From the NCBI GenBank assembly GCA_017525245.1, contig JAFXTE010000028.1, positions 1-42,017 of the forward strand: a stretch of DNA of 42,017 nt, given 5' to 3'. The DNA is from Bacteroidales bacterium. GTDB taxonomy: Bacteria; Bacteroidota; Bacteroidia; Bacteroidales; WCHB1-69. The first letter of the stretch is position 1. Each line of letters starts with the position of its first letter. The position numbers and the translations under genes are program-made. This document shows positions 24,883 through 33,557 of the stretch, one piece after another. Below the pieces are notes generated by a model. The model did no database searches. It saw nothing but the letters and a program-made list of their open reading frames with translations, and was not told where the DNA came from.

Positions 24883-25219
24883 TTTAGGTTTTTCATACAT
24901 AGCCATTCATCCTGGAGAGATGTTAAAGGAGGAACTGGAGTCAAGAGGAATCACGCAAAAGGAATTCGCAAAAGCCATTGAGGTATCATATACTATGTTG
25001 AACGAGATTTTGAACGGAAAGAGATCCATAACTGCAGATTTCGCCATTTTGATAGAGGCCGCGTTAGGCACCCCTGCGGAACATTGGCTGAACATGCAGG
25101 CACGATACAACCTGCAGACAGCGAGGAGAAAAGAGACGGTCATCTCCCGGTTCAATTCCATAAGAAATATGACCACTTGGTTTTCTCCAAAAAAGAAAGC
25201 TGAAGTGGCGACTGTATAA
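24875..25219 (+). CDS. higA: HigA family antitoxin, now without its toxin
   Basis: This 114-residue protein is a HigA/VapI-type antitoxin with an XRE helix-turn-helix. The family signature IHPGEMLKEELESRGITQKEF (start near residue 11) is followed by the recognition helix (VSYTMLNEILNGKRSIT) and the LGTPAEHWLNMQARYNL segment. I start at ATG 24875 because the upstream in-frame extension overlaps the higB remnant in another frame and fits no family. The operator and promoter upstream are intact, so it may still repress its own locus. As an orphan antitoxin it could neutralise a related HigB from elsewhere. Confidence 0.85.
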   Translation: MSNLGFSYIAIHPGEMLKEELESRGITQKEFAKAIEVSYTMLNEILNGKRSITADFAILIEAALGTPAEHWLNMQARYNLQTARRKETVISRFNSIRNMTTWFSPKKKAEVATV

Positions 25220-25285
25220 ATCACTTTCCTTTACGCTCAAGTTCAAGCATTAGGTATTTGCAACCAAGTTTATCAAAAAAATTAT

Positions 25286-25293
25286 TACCTTTG
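25286..25293 (+). promoter_or_regulatory. Promoter -7 element for pepD
   Basis: TACCTTTG lies 53 bp before the pepD ATG. The TTTG at 25257-25260 is a little far for a -33 element (25 bp). Confidence 0.55.
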
Positions 25294-25346
25294 CGGGTTC
25301 TTTTGAGAATGGACAATCAATATTTGTAAACTTAAACAATATTACA

Positions 25347-26801
25347 ATGAATCAAGAACTTTTGAATCTGTATCCCAAAGGATTATGGGACATCTTCGGA
25401 CACATTTGTGACGCCCCCCACCCTTCCAAGCACGAGACTGCCGTGGTGAAATGGTACAAGGAATGGGCTAAAGAGAACAACATCCCCGTGGTGCAAGACG
25501 AGACCGGCAACCTACTGTTCACCGTCCCCGCCACCCCTGGCTTCGAAAACCGCACGCCCGTCGTGCTGCAGGCCCACTGCGACATGGTGCCGCAAGCCGA
25601 CAGCGACAAGGCACACGACTTCCTGACCGACCCCATCGAGCCGATCATCGACAACGGCTGGGTGCGCGCCAACAAGACCACTCTGGGTGCTGACGACGGC
25701 ATCGGTGTCGCCGCCGCTTTGGCCGCCATCACCGACCCCAACTGCCAACACGGACCCATCGAGGTGCTCGTCACCATCGACGAAGAAACCGGCATGACCG
25801 GCGCCTTCGGTCTGAAGCCCGGCTTCGTGAAGGGCAAGATCCTCATCAACCTTGACTCCGAGACGGAAGGCGAGCTCTACGTGGGCTGCGCCGGCGGTCT
25901 GGACGCCAACTTCCACCGCACCTACACCACCGTGGCCACGCCCGCCGGCATGAAGGGCTACAAACTCTTCATCACGGGTCTGCACGGCGGTCACTCCGGC
26001 ATGGACATCAACCTCGGTCGCGCCAACGCCAACAAGATCGCCACGCGCTTCCTGCAGAAGGTTGTCCGCGACTTCGGCGGCTGCATCGCCTGCATCAACG
26101 GCGGCGGTCTGCGCAACGCCATCCCGCGCGAGGCCACGGCCATCCTGACCGTCCCTGCCGCGAAAGCTGCTGAGTTCGAGGCCTTTGCCAAAGAATTCGA
26201 AACGGTCGTGAAAAAAGAGTTCGCCCTCACCGAGGAAGGTCTCAGTCTTACCGTGACGGCTGTCGATGCTCCCGCACAAGTCATCGAGCCTAAGGCACTC
26301 TGCCAGTTCCTGAACATGATTTTCGCCATCCCGAACGGCGTGCAGCGCATGAGCGATTCCATGCCCGGCTTGGTGGAGACCTCCAACAACCTGGCCAACT
26401 TCGTCGCCGAGAACGGTGAGATGAGCGCCAAGTGCCTGTTGCGCAGCAGTGTGAACAGCGCGAAAGAGGCTCTGGGCGAGAAGATGGTCGCCATCGCCGA
26501 ACTCGCAGAATGCGGCATTGAGCTCACCGGCGCCTATCCCGGCTGGAACCCCAACATGCAAAGCCCGATCATGAACACCTGCATGAAGGTCTATAAGGAG
26601 AAATACGGCAACGAACCCAAAGTGATGGCCATCCACGCCGGTCTGGAATGCGGCCTCTTCGGCGTCTGCTATCCCGACTGGGACATGGTCTCCTTCGGCC
26701 CGACCATCGAGCACCCGCACTCCCCCGTCGAGCGCGTCAACATCGAGAGCGTCGGCAAATTCTACGACTTCCTCGTGGAGGTGCTGAAGAACGTGAAGTA
26801 G
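25347..26801 (+). CDS. pepD: Aminoacyl-histidine dipeptidase (M20 family PepD)
   Basis: This 484-residue cytoplasmic metallopeptidase of family M20C cuts dipeptides such as carnosine-type Xaa-His. Zinc-site residues are visible: His77 and Asp79 (QAHCDMVP), Asp116 (LGADDGIG), the general base Glu146 with Glu147 (IDEETGMTG), Asp170 (LINLDSETEG), and a late histidine in TIEHPHSPVERV. The lid domain lies at about residues 185-385. It stands alone with its own promoter and a strong terminator. Codon use is very GC-rich, which creates a long open frame on the opposite strand that is not a gene. Confidence 0.96.
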   Translation: MNQELLNLYPKGLWDIFGHICDAPHPSKHETAVVKWYKEWAKENNIPVVQDETGNLLFTVPATPGFENRTPVVLQAHCDMVPQADSDKAHDFLTDPIEPIIDNGWVRANKTTLGADDGIGVAAALAAITDPNCQHGPIEVLVTIDEETGMTGAFGLKPGFVKGKILINLDSETEGELYVGCAGGLDANFHRTYTTVATPAGMKGYKLFITGLHGGHSGMDINLGRANANKIATRFLQKVVRDFGGCIACINGGGLRNAIPREATAILTVPAAKAAEFEAFAKEFETVVKKEFALTEEGLSLTVTAVDAPAQVIEPKALCQFLNMIFAIPNGVQRMSDSMPGLVETSNNLANFVAENGEMSAKCLLRSSVNSAKEALGEKMVAIAELAECGIELTGAYPGWNPNMQSPIMNTCMKVYKEKYGNEPKVMAIHAGLECGLFGVCYPDWDMVSFGPTIEHPHSPVERVNIESVGKFYDFLVEVLKNVK

Positions 26802-26824
26802 TCCGTTTTTCGGAATCATTAACT

Positions 26825-26862
26825 AAAAACGCAGTTCCGGACTTTTCCGGGACTGCGTTTTT
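26825..26862 (+). terminator. Rho-independent terminator after pepD
   Basis: Arms AAAACGCAGTTCCGGA and TCCGGGACTGCGTTTT with a 4-nt loop (one mismatch), ending in T5. Confidence 0.9.
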
Positions 26863-26994
26863 GCTGTTAGCTGTTGGCTTTTGGCTTTTGGCTTTTAAAC
26901 ATAGACAAATGACTTAGACTTAGACTATTCTCCATTCACTGTTCACTATTGCCTGTTGCCTGTTGCCTGTTGCCTTTTGCCTTTTGCCTTTTGC
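26863..26994. repeat. Two heptamer arrays after the pepD terminator
   Basis: GCTGTTA, GCTGTTG, GCTTTTG, GCTTTTG, GCTTTTA at 26863-26897, and seven units of the CTGTTGC/CTTTTGC type at 26946-26994. Between them is low-complexity AT-rich sequence. Unlike the other arrays they are not at a stop codon. There is nothing else in the gap before tRNA-Ser. Confidence 0.8.
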
Positions 26995-27052
26995 CTTAAA
27001 AACGAAAAAGAAAAAAAGAACTATGTATCCTCAGAGATACCGAAAAAAATTG

Positions 27053-27060
27053 TATTTTTG
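27053..27060 (+). promoter_or_regulatory. Promoter -7 element for tRNA-Ser
   Basis: TATTTTTG, 17 bp before the mature 5' end of the tRNA. Confidence 0.6.
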
Positions 27061-27077
27061 CGCGCTCTTTTGAGAAA

Positions 27078-27164
27078 GGAAAGTTGGCCGAGCGGCTGAA
27101 GGCAGCGGTTTCGAAAACCGCCAGGGTGTAAAAGCTCTCACAGGTTCGAATCCTGTACTTTCCG
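27078..27164 (+). tRNA. tRNA-Ser (anticodon CGA)
   Basis: Acceptor arms GGAAAGT and ACTTTCC pair fully. The anticodon stem GCGGT/ACCGC encloses TTCGAAA, giving CGA for codon UCG. A long variable arm, typical of serine tRNAs, and the GGTTCGAATCC T-arm follow. CCA is not encoded. Confidence 0.95.
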
Positions 27165-27170
27165 CAAAAA

Positions 27171-27210
27171 AAAACCGCCGTAAGTCACACTGAAACTTAC
27201 GGCGGTTTTT
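27171..27210 (+). terminator. Rho-independent terminator after tRNA-Ser
   Basis: Arms AAAACCGCCGTAAGT and ACTTACGGCGGTTTT, perfect 15 bp, 9-nt loop. It can work in both directions, but the lipoprotein stop on the other strand is about 70 bp away. Confidence 0.9.
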
Positions 27211-27281
27211 ATTTTATTTTTATATGCGGTAAAATATGCAGGTTTTGTGCCTGTGAACTTTCTTGGCCATGAGCCAGACGC

Positions 27282-27848
27282 TCAGTTGCTCAAGATGGTT
27301 CTATAGCGCATGTCACCAGTGAGGGTTGCGTTGATGGGAATGCCCAGGACGGTGGTAGAGGCACTGCCGGTTGCAATACTGGTCCATTCCATAACGCCGT
27401 TTACAGGTGGTTGGATGGTGGGATGGGTCATGCAGACACTGACACCGAAGTTGAGGGGGGTGTTTGCGATGGTGGTGTCAATCACGAGATTGACAGTGTC
27501 GTTTTGAAGATGGAGCCCGTCGGTGTCAACAATACCGCGCAGATACAGAGCATCGTTATTGCTGATGATGATGCCGTGCGCGACAGCGGGGTCACTTTTG
27601 ACAGTGACCAATTCAACATCAAGGTCTTTGTCGAGTGGGAAGGAAAACATGCCGAGAACATTGATGGATAGCTCTGTGTGGCGGGACATCAGGTATTTGC
27701 CCAAATAGGGTGTGATGTCGATGACAGGGTCGTTGGTGTTGTTGCCGCCGCCAGGGTTGTTATTGCCGCCAGGGTTGTTTGGATCTTGCTCGCAGCCGCA
27801 CATTACCAGGGCCACAAGGGTCATGATGATTAAAATACTCTTTTTCAT
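27282..27848 (-). CDS. Lipoprotein of unknown function
   Basis: This 188-residue protein has a lipoprotein signal ending VMCGC, with Cys19 as the likely lipidated residue, then a low-complexity Pro-Gly-Asn linker (residues about 22-38). The mature part is predicted all-beta and resembles the small calycin-like lipoproteins frequent in Bacteroidales, though I recognise no specific family. It probably sits on the outer membrane or the surface. Upstream, about 100 bp before the ATG, its likely promoter core lies at the edge of a dispersed palindromic repeat. Confidence 0.75.
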   Translation of the reverse strand: MKKSILIIMTLVALVMCGCEQDPNNPGGNNNPGGGNNTNDPVIDITPYLGKYLMSRHTELSINVLGMFSFPLDKDLDVELVTVKSDPAVAHGIIISNNDALYLRGIVDTDGLHLQNDTVNLVIDTTIANTPLNFGVSVCMTHPTIQPPVNGVMEWTSIATGSASTTVLGIPINATLTGDMRYRTILSN

Positions 27849-27946
27849 AATTATTTGAATTATTGGATGATACTATTCTTATATTTTTTTACGCCACACC
27901 TCCAGTCCCTGCGAAATTCGTCAAACTGAATCTGAAGATATAACGA

Positions 27947-28024
27947 GGCAAATGTACATAAATTACGAATATACACAGACAGAAAAAATTGCCGCTGTAG
28001 AGACGTTTCATGAAACGTCTCTAC
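27947..28024 (-). repeat. GACGTTTC palindromic repeat with promoter-like edge, copy 1
   Basis: A perfect 28-bp palindrome at 27997-28024 (arm GTAGAGACGTTTCA) is joined to about 45 bp that end in TACATTTG on the minus strand (27949-27956), a promoter core pointing at the lipoprotein gene. The whole 78 bp resembles 34285-34360, which has the same order and also points a promoter core at a minus-strand gene. The rest of the 447-bp gap (27849-28295) shows no gene. Confidence 0.75.
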
Positions 28025-28267
28025 AATTTCAAAGGAAAGATACATATTATTATGGATTGTCATCGCCGAAATATTCGTTGTGGCTCATGATTTCCTTGAT
28101 CTTTTAATTCATAGGTCATTCTCTCCGCATCCGCTTCAACAAGTGCGAAAAATGAGATCTAAACGAGCACATATTTTTCATCCAAAATCAAATTAAGACA
28201 AATAACAATTTGATTTTGAACAAAATACAATTCTTAAAAAAACTTAAAGTTCAAATCGGATTTTTAT

Positions 28268-28275
28268 TAGATTTG
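28268..28275 (+). promoter_or_regulatory. Promoter -7 element for the AttH-like/PEP-synthase-like pair
   Basis: TAGATTTG, 20 bp before the ATG at 28296. The upstream 230 bp are AT-rich without other recognisable signals. Confidence 0.55.
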
Positions 28276-28295
28276 CACCGTCTTAATTTTAGATT

Positions 28296-29312
28296 ATGTT
28301 TTACGGCTTCAAAAAGCGAATGATGTGCCAGACACTGGCCAAACGGAACAGACAAAACCCGTTTGACTACCAGTATGCCGAGAACTTTTCTCTTGAAGGC
28401 GAAACGGATGCGATGCTGAACAATTCCTACTATTTTTCGGCGCACGACGAGAAAATGTCCGTCTTTGCACGCCTGGGAAAGAGAGTTCATTCGGAGGAGA
28501 CATGGTTTGTTATCTATATAGGCGGAAAGGTTTACTCCTTGCAACAGGAATATTTCCCTGTCGGTGCATCCCCTATACAGGTGGAAAAAAACGGTGAAAA
28601 CTGGACTGTTTCTTATCAAGGCAAACTGAATGAAACCGACGAGGCCTGCCTTCACGCAACCTTTGTAGGCAAGCAGAAACCCATTGATTTCACGAGCGAT
28701 ATGCCGGCGGAGAGGATGGCGGCAGGAATCGCCAACGAGAAATGGAGCAAAGCGTTTTTCGGTCAGCTGCAAAATGTCAGCGGACAATGCCACTACGAGC
28801 AGGAAGGCGTACTCGAAGGCCAACTGACGCTGAACGGCAAAACCACAGATTTCCGTCTGCCGTGCGTGCGCGACCATTCCTTCGGAAAGCGAGACTGGAA
28901 CTATATGAACAACCACCTCTGGATGATGGCCGTTTCACAAAATCAGCAGCTCAACTACTCCTTAGTATCTTATCCCGTGATGACTGTCCTGGAGGTGGGG
29001 CATTACCGAGACGAAACGGGGCTGCATTTCATGTTGCAGGCGGATCTGGATTTTCAGCAAATCAACCAAGGGACTATTCCTCACGAACTGGCTTTTCGCA
29101 TGAAACTGGACGATTCCAGAACAATTCCCGTTGAGGTGAAGTTCCTGACGGGCGTCACGTACCATTTTCAGGAAGGCCAATATATTCTGCACGAGAACAT
29201 CGCGGAATTCAGGATTGACGGCAAAACCTGCCGCGGCATTTTGGAAATCGGCTTCAACGCTGACAAAAACCGTTATTTCAATCAAAGAGAACTAAAGAAG
29301 ATAAGAAGATGA
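28296..29312 (+). CDS. AttH/DUF7064-like lipocalin-fold protein
   Basis: This 338-residue protein has no signal peptide and is predicted all-beta. The segment near residue 190, PCVRDHSFGKRDWNYMNNH, contains the RDHSxGxRDW motif of the AttH/DUF7064-type double-lipocalin fold, whose relatives bind or modify hydrophobic small molecules such as isoprenoids. The family assignment rests on that motif and on fold pattern. Its TGA overlaps the ATG of the next gene by 4 bp (ATGA), so the two are translated together and probably act together, the neighbour being a dikinase-type enzyme. Substrate unknown. Confidence 0.6.
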   Translation: MFYGFKKRMMCQTLAKRNRQNPFDYQYAENFSLEGETDAMLNNSYYFSAHDEKMSVFARLGKRVHSEETWFVIYIGGKVYSLQQEYFPVGASPIQVEKNGENWTVSYQGKLNETDEACLHATFVGKQKPIDFTSDMPAERMAAGIANEKWSKAFFGQLQNVSGQCHYEQEGVLEGQLTLNGKTTDFRLPCVRDHSFGKRDWNYMNNHLWMMAVSQNQQLNYSLVSYPVMTVLEVGHYRDETGLHFMLQADLDFQQINQGTIPHELAFRMKLDDSRTIPVEVKFLTGVTYHFQEGQYILHENIAEFRIDGKTCRGILEIGFNADKNRYFNQRELKKIRR

Positions 29313-31657
29313 AAATTTACCAGTTAGGACAATTACCGGAAGAGATTTATCCGTCCGTGGGAGGAAAAGCGAAAGGGCTGGACATGTTGGTTCGGCACGG
29401 ATTCATCGTTCCGAAAGGGTTCGTCATCACCGACACAGAACAGATTGACGAAGAGGCTGTTTATCAAGCTTTTGATGCCATGAATGCGGAGAAAGTGTCA
29501 GTGCGCTCGTCCGCCTCCAACGAGGATCAATCATCGGCCTCCAATGCCGGACAATATGAAACTTGCCTGTTCGTGGACCGTTCCCATCTGATGGAAAGCG
29601 TCAAGAAATGCTTGGAGTCCCTGAATTCCCGCCGCGTGGAGGACTACGCCCGCCACTTTGAGTTGAAACAGGGCACGATGAACATCGTCGTCCAAGAGAT
29701 GATTGACAGCGACAAGGCGGGGGTGCTTTTCACCGCCTGTCCAAATAATGGGTCAGCCATCCTCATTGAAGCGGTCAGCGGGCAGGGCGAGAATCTGGTT
29801 TCCGGTCAGGTCACCGCTCACCGCTACGAGATATCCCGCAAATATTACCGTCCATGCAGCGACGACTTGCTCAACGAAGACGAGATCAAACGGCTCTATG
29901 AGACCGGGAAGAAAATCCGGACGGTTTTTGCGGAAGAAAAAGATCTGGAATGGGCCATCCACAACGGACAGCTCTACCTGCTGCAAATGCGTCCCATCAC
30001 GACAGAAATCATTGACATTGAAGAATTTGACCGCGACGATGACTTGAGCGGGCATCTCTTCACCAAACGAAATGTGGGCGAGATGATGCCGGGAGCCGTC
30101 ACGCCGCTGACGCTGTCCACCTCCGCGAAAGCCATCGACTACGGCATGCGCTATATGCTCTACAAAGCCGGTGTATATAGCTCTCCATACGAAGAAAAAC
30201 CGTTGCGGCTGATTTCCTCCATATCGGGACATCTGTTCTTCGACATGAATCTGCTTTACAACATGTACACGAAGGTCGGAATCGCCAACCCGCAGTCGAT
30301 GAACCTGTCCATCATGGGCGAATACCACGACTACCCTCCCATCACCGCCAAGTTCTCCAATCCGATAGTCCGCGGCATCAATTCCGTGAAATTCCTGCGC
30401 TACGTGATGTCCGGCAGGCGCGCGATGAAGCGTTTCGACACGATGCTGACCAAAGTCCACTTTGCCGAAAACACTTCATATCAAGAACTTTATCGGAGCA
30501 TAGACCACAATCTCGCCTACTTGGACGAGAGCCTCATCTACCATTATGCTTCGTCCTCGTCTTCCGGAAGCGCCACCAGCACCCTGTACATGATGCTTGA
30601 CAAGTATTTCCCTGACAAAAAGAAGTATCAGTCTTTTCTGTCGCATCTGCTGACCAACATCCCCAACATCGAGAGTGCCGATATTCTCTCGTGCTTGCAG
30701 GAGATGGCGGCATTAATCAAAAAGCGCGAGCCCAAAGCCGTGGACTTCAGTGCTGGCGAATTGCTGGAATTCATTAAAAACGACGCGGAGACCAACGCCA
30801 AATACCAGGATTTTCTGGCGCGTCACGGCCACCGCTGCATCAAGGAGGCGGAGATGAGGAACAAGCCGTGGAGAGAAGACGAGCTTCCGCTGATGAATTA
30901 CCTGCAGAGCATCATCAATTCCCCCATGAAACTCGTTCAAAGTGAAGAAAAGATAGACCTTCGTAAAGAATTTGCCTTTATCCGGAACCCTCTGTTAAAA
31001 CGGGCTTCCATCGTTTTTGCCAAAAGAGCGAGACAGGCGGTGGTGGATCGCGAATACACAAAATCGCAGTTGATCCAAATCATCGACCTTTTCAAACAGC
31101 AGTACGCACGACTGGCCGAGCTGATGATGACTGCCAATGTCTTGACTGACACGGATTTGATCTACTTTCTGACGCACTCCGAAATCGGCAAGCTCATTGA
31201 CGGCGACACTACCCTACTCGCTGTTGCCGAGAGAAGACGAAAAGCATACGCCATTCAGGAAAACCTCTCGTTTGACGATATTTATATCGGAAAGCCCACA
31301 GCGGATGTCTTCGATGTGGGGCAGAATGACGGTGTGATGAAGGGTGTTCCCGTCTCCAACGGGGAATGTGAGGGAATTGTGCGCGTCGTTTATTCCATCG
31401 ACGACGCCAACAAACTGCAAAAAGGGGAGATTATGGTGGCTCGGTTCACGGATATCGGCTGGACGCCGTACTATTCCATCGTAAACGGGATGATTACCGA
31501 AATCGGATCGTCCTTGTCTCACGGGGCGGTCGTGGCGCGCGAGTATGGGCTGCCCGCAATTGTCAACATGAAAGGGGCCACCAAATTGCTGAAAAACGGC
31601 GACCGCATCAGGATGGACGCAGGCAAAGGAACGGTTGTCCTCGCCGAAGCATCGTAA
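29309..31657 (+). CDS. PEP synthase-like / rifampicin phosphotransferase-like dikinase
   Basis: This 782-residue protein has three parts. Residues 1-230 are the ATP-binding PEP/pyruvate-binding domain (GGKAKGLDML, SVRSSASNEDQSSASNAGQYE, LLQMRPIT). Residues about 245-690 are a central domain starting NVGEMMPGAVTPLT. Residues about 695-782 are the swivelling phosphohistidine domain with His738 in SLSHGAVVAREYGLPA. This order fits rifampicin phosphotransferases and PEP synthase-like proteins; a true PEP synthase would end in a TIM-barrel PEP-binding domain, absent here. It likely moves phosphate from ATP through His738 to a small molecule held by the central domain. That molecule is probably linked to the co-translated lipocalin-fold protein. 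Resistance to rifampicin is possible but not shown. Confidence 0.8.
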   Translation: MKIYQLGQLPEEIYPSVGGKAKGLDMLVRHGFIVPKGFVITDTEQIDEEAVYQAFDAMNAEKVSVRSSASNEDQSSASNAGQYETCLFVDRSHLMESVKKCLESLNSRRVEDYARHFELKQGTMNIVVQEMIDSDKAGVLFTACPNNGSAILIEAVSGQGENLVSGQVTAHRYEISRKYYRPCSDDLLNEDEIKRLYETGKKIRTVFAEEKDLEWAIHNGQLYLLQMRPITTEIIDIEEFDRDDDLSGHLFTKRNVGEMMPGAVTPLTLSTSAKAIDYGMRYMLYKAGVYSSPYEEKPLRLISSISGHLFFDMNLLYNMYTKVGIANPQSMNLSIMGEYHDYPPITAKFSNPIVRGINSVKFLRYVMSGRRAMKRFDTMLTKVHFAENTSYQELYRSIDHNLAYLDESLIYHYASSSSSGSATSTLYMMLDKYFPDKKKYQSFLSHLLTNIPNIESADILSCLQEMAALIKKREPKAVDFSAGELLEFIKNDAETNAKYQDFLARHGHRCIKEAEMRNKPWREDELPLMNYLQSIINSPMKLVQSEEKIDLRKEFAFIRNPLLKRASIVFAKRARQAVVDREYTKSQLIQIIDLFKQQYARLAELMMTANVLTDTDLIYFLTHSEIGKLIDGDTTLLAVAERRRKAYAIQENLSFDDIYIGKPTADVFDVGQNDGVMKGVPVSNGECEGIVRVVYSIDDANKLQKGEIMVARFTDIGWTPYYSIVNGMITEIGSSLSHGAVVAREYGLPAIVNMKGATKLLKNGDRIRMDAGKGTVVLAEAS

Positions 31658-31665
31658 AATCCTTT

Positions 31666-32475
31666 TTATTTAATATTGATGAACGGAATCGAGCCGCTGC
31701 CCACATATTGCGGCAGCTCGCCGTTCCATTTCTGCACGGCCTCGTATTCCACAAGCTTCTGGTTGCGTTCTAATGCCGTGGCCTTAATCCGCATGGCCTC
31801 GGCTTCGGCTTCCGCCTTGATGCGGGTCTGCTTGGCCTGCTCCTCAATCTGGACGGTTACATTCTTGGCTTTCAACGCGTTCTGTTCAGCCACCTGCTTC
31901 TCTTTGATGGCCGTCTCGAACTGGTCGTCGAAGTCGATGTTCACCAACTGGAAATGGATGTTCGTGAAATACTCCTTGCTTAACGTTGTACGGAGTTTGT
32001 CCTCGATCTGGCGGCGCACCTTATCGCGGTTCTCCACAATATGCGTGGCCGCAAAGTTGCCGAAGCTCTCCTTCAGCGCACTGCGGACGTAAGGCACCAC
32101 TATGCGGTTGTGGTAATCTTCGCCCACGTTCTTCATCAACTTGGCAACATTATCCTTCACCAAGTCGTAGTTGATGGTGTAGTCCACCTCCGAAGTCTGC
32201 ACATCGCGGGTGTAACTGTTCTCCTTGCCGTCGAACTTCTTCTGCTGGATGTTCACGTGCTTCACCGTTTGCACAAACGGGATCTTGAAATGCAGACCAT
32301 CGCCGATCACGCGGTCCTGAATCCGCCCGAAAGTGGAGAGGACGCCCCGCTCGGTCGATTTCACCGTATAAAAAGAAGAAAAAACGACCAGAAGAGCAAA
32401 GAAGATGGCAATGCCCCGCAAGGTCCATTTGAGAGCCGTCTTTCCGGCCGACTGATTGTTGATGTTTCGTTCCAT
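31666..32475 (-). CDS. SPFH/prohibitin family membrane protein (HflC-like)
   Basis: This 269-residue protein has an N-terminal membrane helix (residues about 18-38) followed by the SPFH/band-7 domain (STERGVLSTFGRI, GLHFKIPF, YTINYDL) and a long charged helix rich in Ala, Glu and Lys (residues about 190-245), as in prohibitins and HflC. Such proteins form ring-shaped scaffolds and often guard FtsH-type proteases. I start at ATG 32475; eight further in-frame codons upstream have no ribosome-site support. It lies downstream of the EEP hydrolase on the same strand, separated by an 18-unit heptamer array. Confidence 0.88.
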   Translation of the reverse strand: MERNINNQSAGKTALKWTLRGIAIFFALLVVFSSFYTVKSTERGVLSTFGRIQDRVIGDGLHFKIPFVQTVKHVNIQQKKFDGKENSYTRDVQTSEVDYTINYDLVKDNVAKLMKNVGEDYHNRIVVPYVRSALKESFGNFAATHIVENRDKVRRQIEDKLRTTLSKEYFTNIHFQLVNIDFDDQFETAIKEKQVAEQNALKAKNVTVQIEEQAKQTRIKAEAEAEAMRIKATALERNQKLVEYEAVQKWNGELPQYVGSGSIPFINIK

Positions 32476-32568
32476 ATCGGTATAAGGTTTAAGGTTCAAA
32501 GTTCAAAAGGTTCAAAGGGTTTGTTTTTATAGTTAGACGCTATAATTTTGAAAAAACTACATTTTACA

Positions 32569-32694
32569 ATTCAACATTCGACATTCAGCATTCAACATTC
32601 AACATTCAACATTCAGCATTCAACATTCAGCATTCAACATTCAACATTCAGCATTCAACATTCAACATTCAGCATTCAACATTCAGCATTCTTA
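32569..32694. repeat. 18-unit heptamer array at the EEP hydrolase stop codon
   Basis: Eighteen 7-bp units, mostly ATTCAAC and ATTCAGC, run without interruption. The last unit, ATTCTTA, supplies the TAA stop (32692-32694, minus strand) of the hydrolase. On that strand nearly every unit contains TGA, so stops occur in all three frames every 21 bp. The opposite strand has none. Confidence 0.95.
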
Positions 32695-33525
32695 ATTAGA
32701 AAAGACTCCTTTGATCGGATAGTGGTCCGAAATCAGCGAACGTCCGTACTTGCCGCTGTCCAAAGTCTTGAAAATCATCGGTTTGGCGTTTTTGTAGAAG
32801 ATATGGTCGATGACGAAGATGTTGGCAGCGGAGCCCCAGCCGTTGTAAGTGCCTTTGTTGTCGGTGACGGGAGCATCCTTGCGGGCCTGCTTCAGCACCT
32901 TCTTCAACGGGACAAAAATGTCACTGCTGATGTCGGAGTTGAAGTCACCAGTGAGAAAAACAGGAGCTTTCTTGTCCTTCACGATCTCTTTGATACGCTG
33001 GGTGATGAGCTTCACCGACTCACGACGGGCAACCTCGCCTACGTGATCCAGATGCGTGTTGAAACAGTATAAGTGCTTACCTGTCTGCTTGTTGCGGAAG
33101 TAACCCCACGTCACGATACGGTGACAGGCGGCATCCCAGCCCCGTGAACAGACATCCGGCGTCTCGCTCAGCCAAAAGTCACCGTGTTCCACCACCTCGT
33201 AACGTGCTTTGTTATAGAGTATGGCCATGTGCTCCCCACCCTTCTTGCCATCGTCACGGCCAACGCCAATATATTCATAATCAGGAAGATTCTTCAGCAA
33301 ATAGTCCAACTGCACGAAATAGGCCTCCTGCACGCAGAGGAAATCGGGCCGCTCCATTTTCACCATAGTGACAGAGCAATCCTTTCGGTTGTCCCAAATA
33401 TTGTCGCCATCGCCAGGGTTATTGTAACGGATATTGTAGGAGATGACCGTTGTGGTGTCCTTTTGGGCATTTATCATGCCACAACATCCTAAAAAACAAA
33501 ATATTGTAACAAATATTCTTTTCAT
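32692..33525 (-). CDS. Secreted endonuclease/exonuclease/phosphatase family hydrolase
   Basis: This 277-residue exported protein of the EEP superfamily has a signal peptide ending near GMINAQ. The metal and catalytic motifs follow the family order: SYNIRYNNPGDG (Asn), CVQEAY (Glu), FNTHLDHVG (His), LTGDFNSD (Asp and Asn) and ISDHYPI near the end (Asp-His pair). Family members cut phosphodiesters in nucleic acids or lipids, so the substrate is open. I take ATG 33525 (MKRIF) as start, although two Met codons lie just upstream. It ends VFSN-stop, and the stop is supplied by a heptamer array. Confidence 0.9.
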   Translation of the reverse strand: MKRIFVTIFCFLGCCGMINAQKDTTTVISYNIRYNNPGDGDNIWDNRKDCSVTMVKMERPDFLCVQEAYFVQLDYLLKNLPDYEYIGVGRDDGKKGGEHMAILYNKARYEVVEHGDFWLSETPDVCSRGWDAACHRIVTWGYFRNKQTGKHLYCFNTHLDHVGEVARRESVKLITQRIKEIVKDKKAPVFLTGDFNSDISSDIFVPLKKVLKQARKDAPVTDNKGTYNGWGSAANIFVIDHIFYKNAKPMIFKTLDSGKYGRSLISDHYPIKGVFSN

Positions 33526-33557
33526 ATTCATCATTCTCTCATCGGTTATCCATGCGC

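Noticed and set aside
25512-26819. Open frame of 435 codons opposite pepD
   Set aside because: Shadow of a GC-rich gene; no motif, and pepD on the other strand is unmistakable.
27860-28063. 67-codon frame across the palindromic repeat
   Set aside because: The same peptide pattern appears at 34183-34383 because both translate the same non-coding repeat.
28050-28158. Possible decayed gene end on the minus strand (frames reading AERMTYELKD and EIMSHNEYFGDDNP)
   Set aside because: The two pieces would join with one frameshift and look protein-like, but the fragment is short and I recognise no family.
29309-31657. Firm call as rifampicin phosphotransferase
   Set aside because: The domain order fits, but the central substrate domain cannot be read by eye, so a resistance function is not claimed.
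32569-32694. Heptamer array as a CRISPR array
   Set aside because: The units are 7 bp without spacers, and no cas genes are near.
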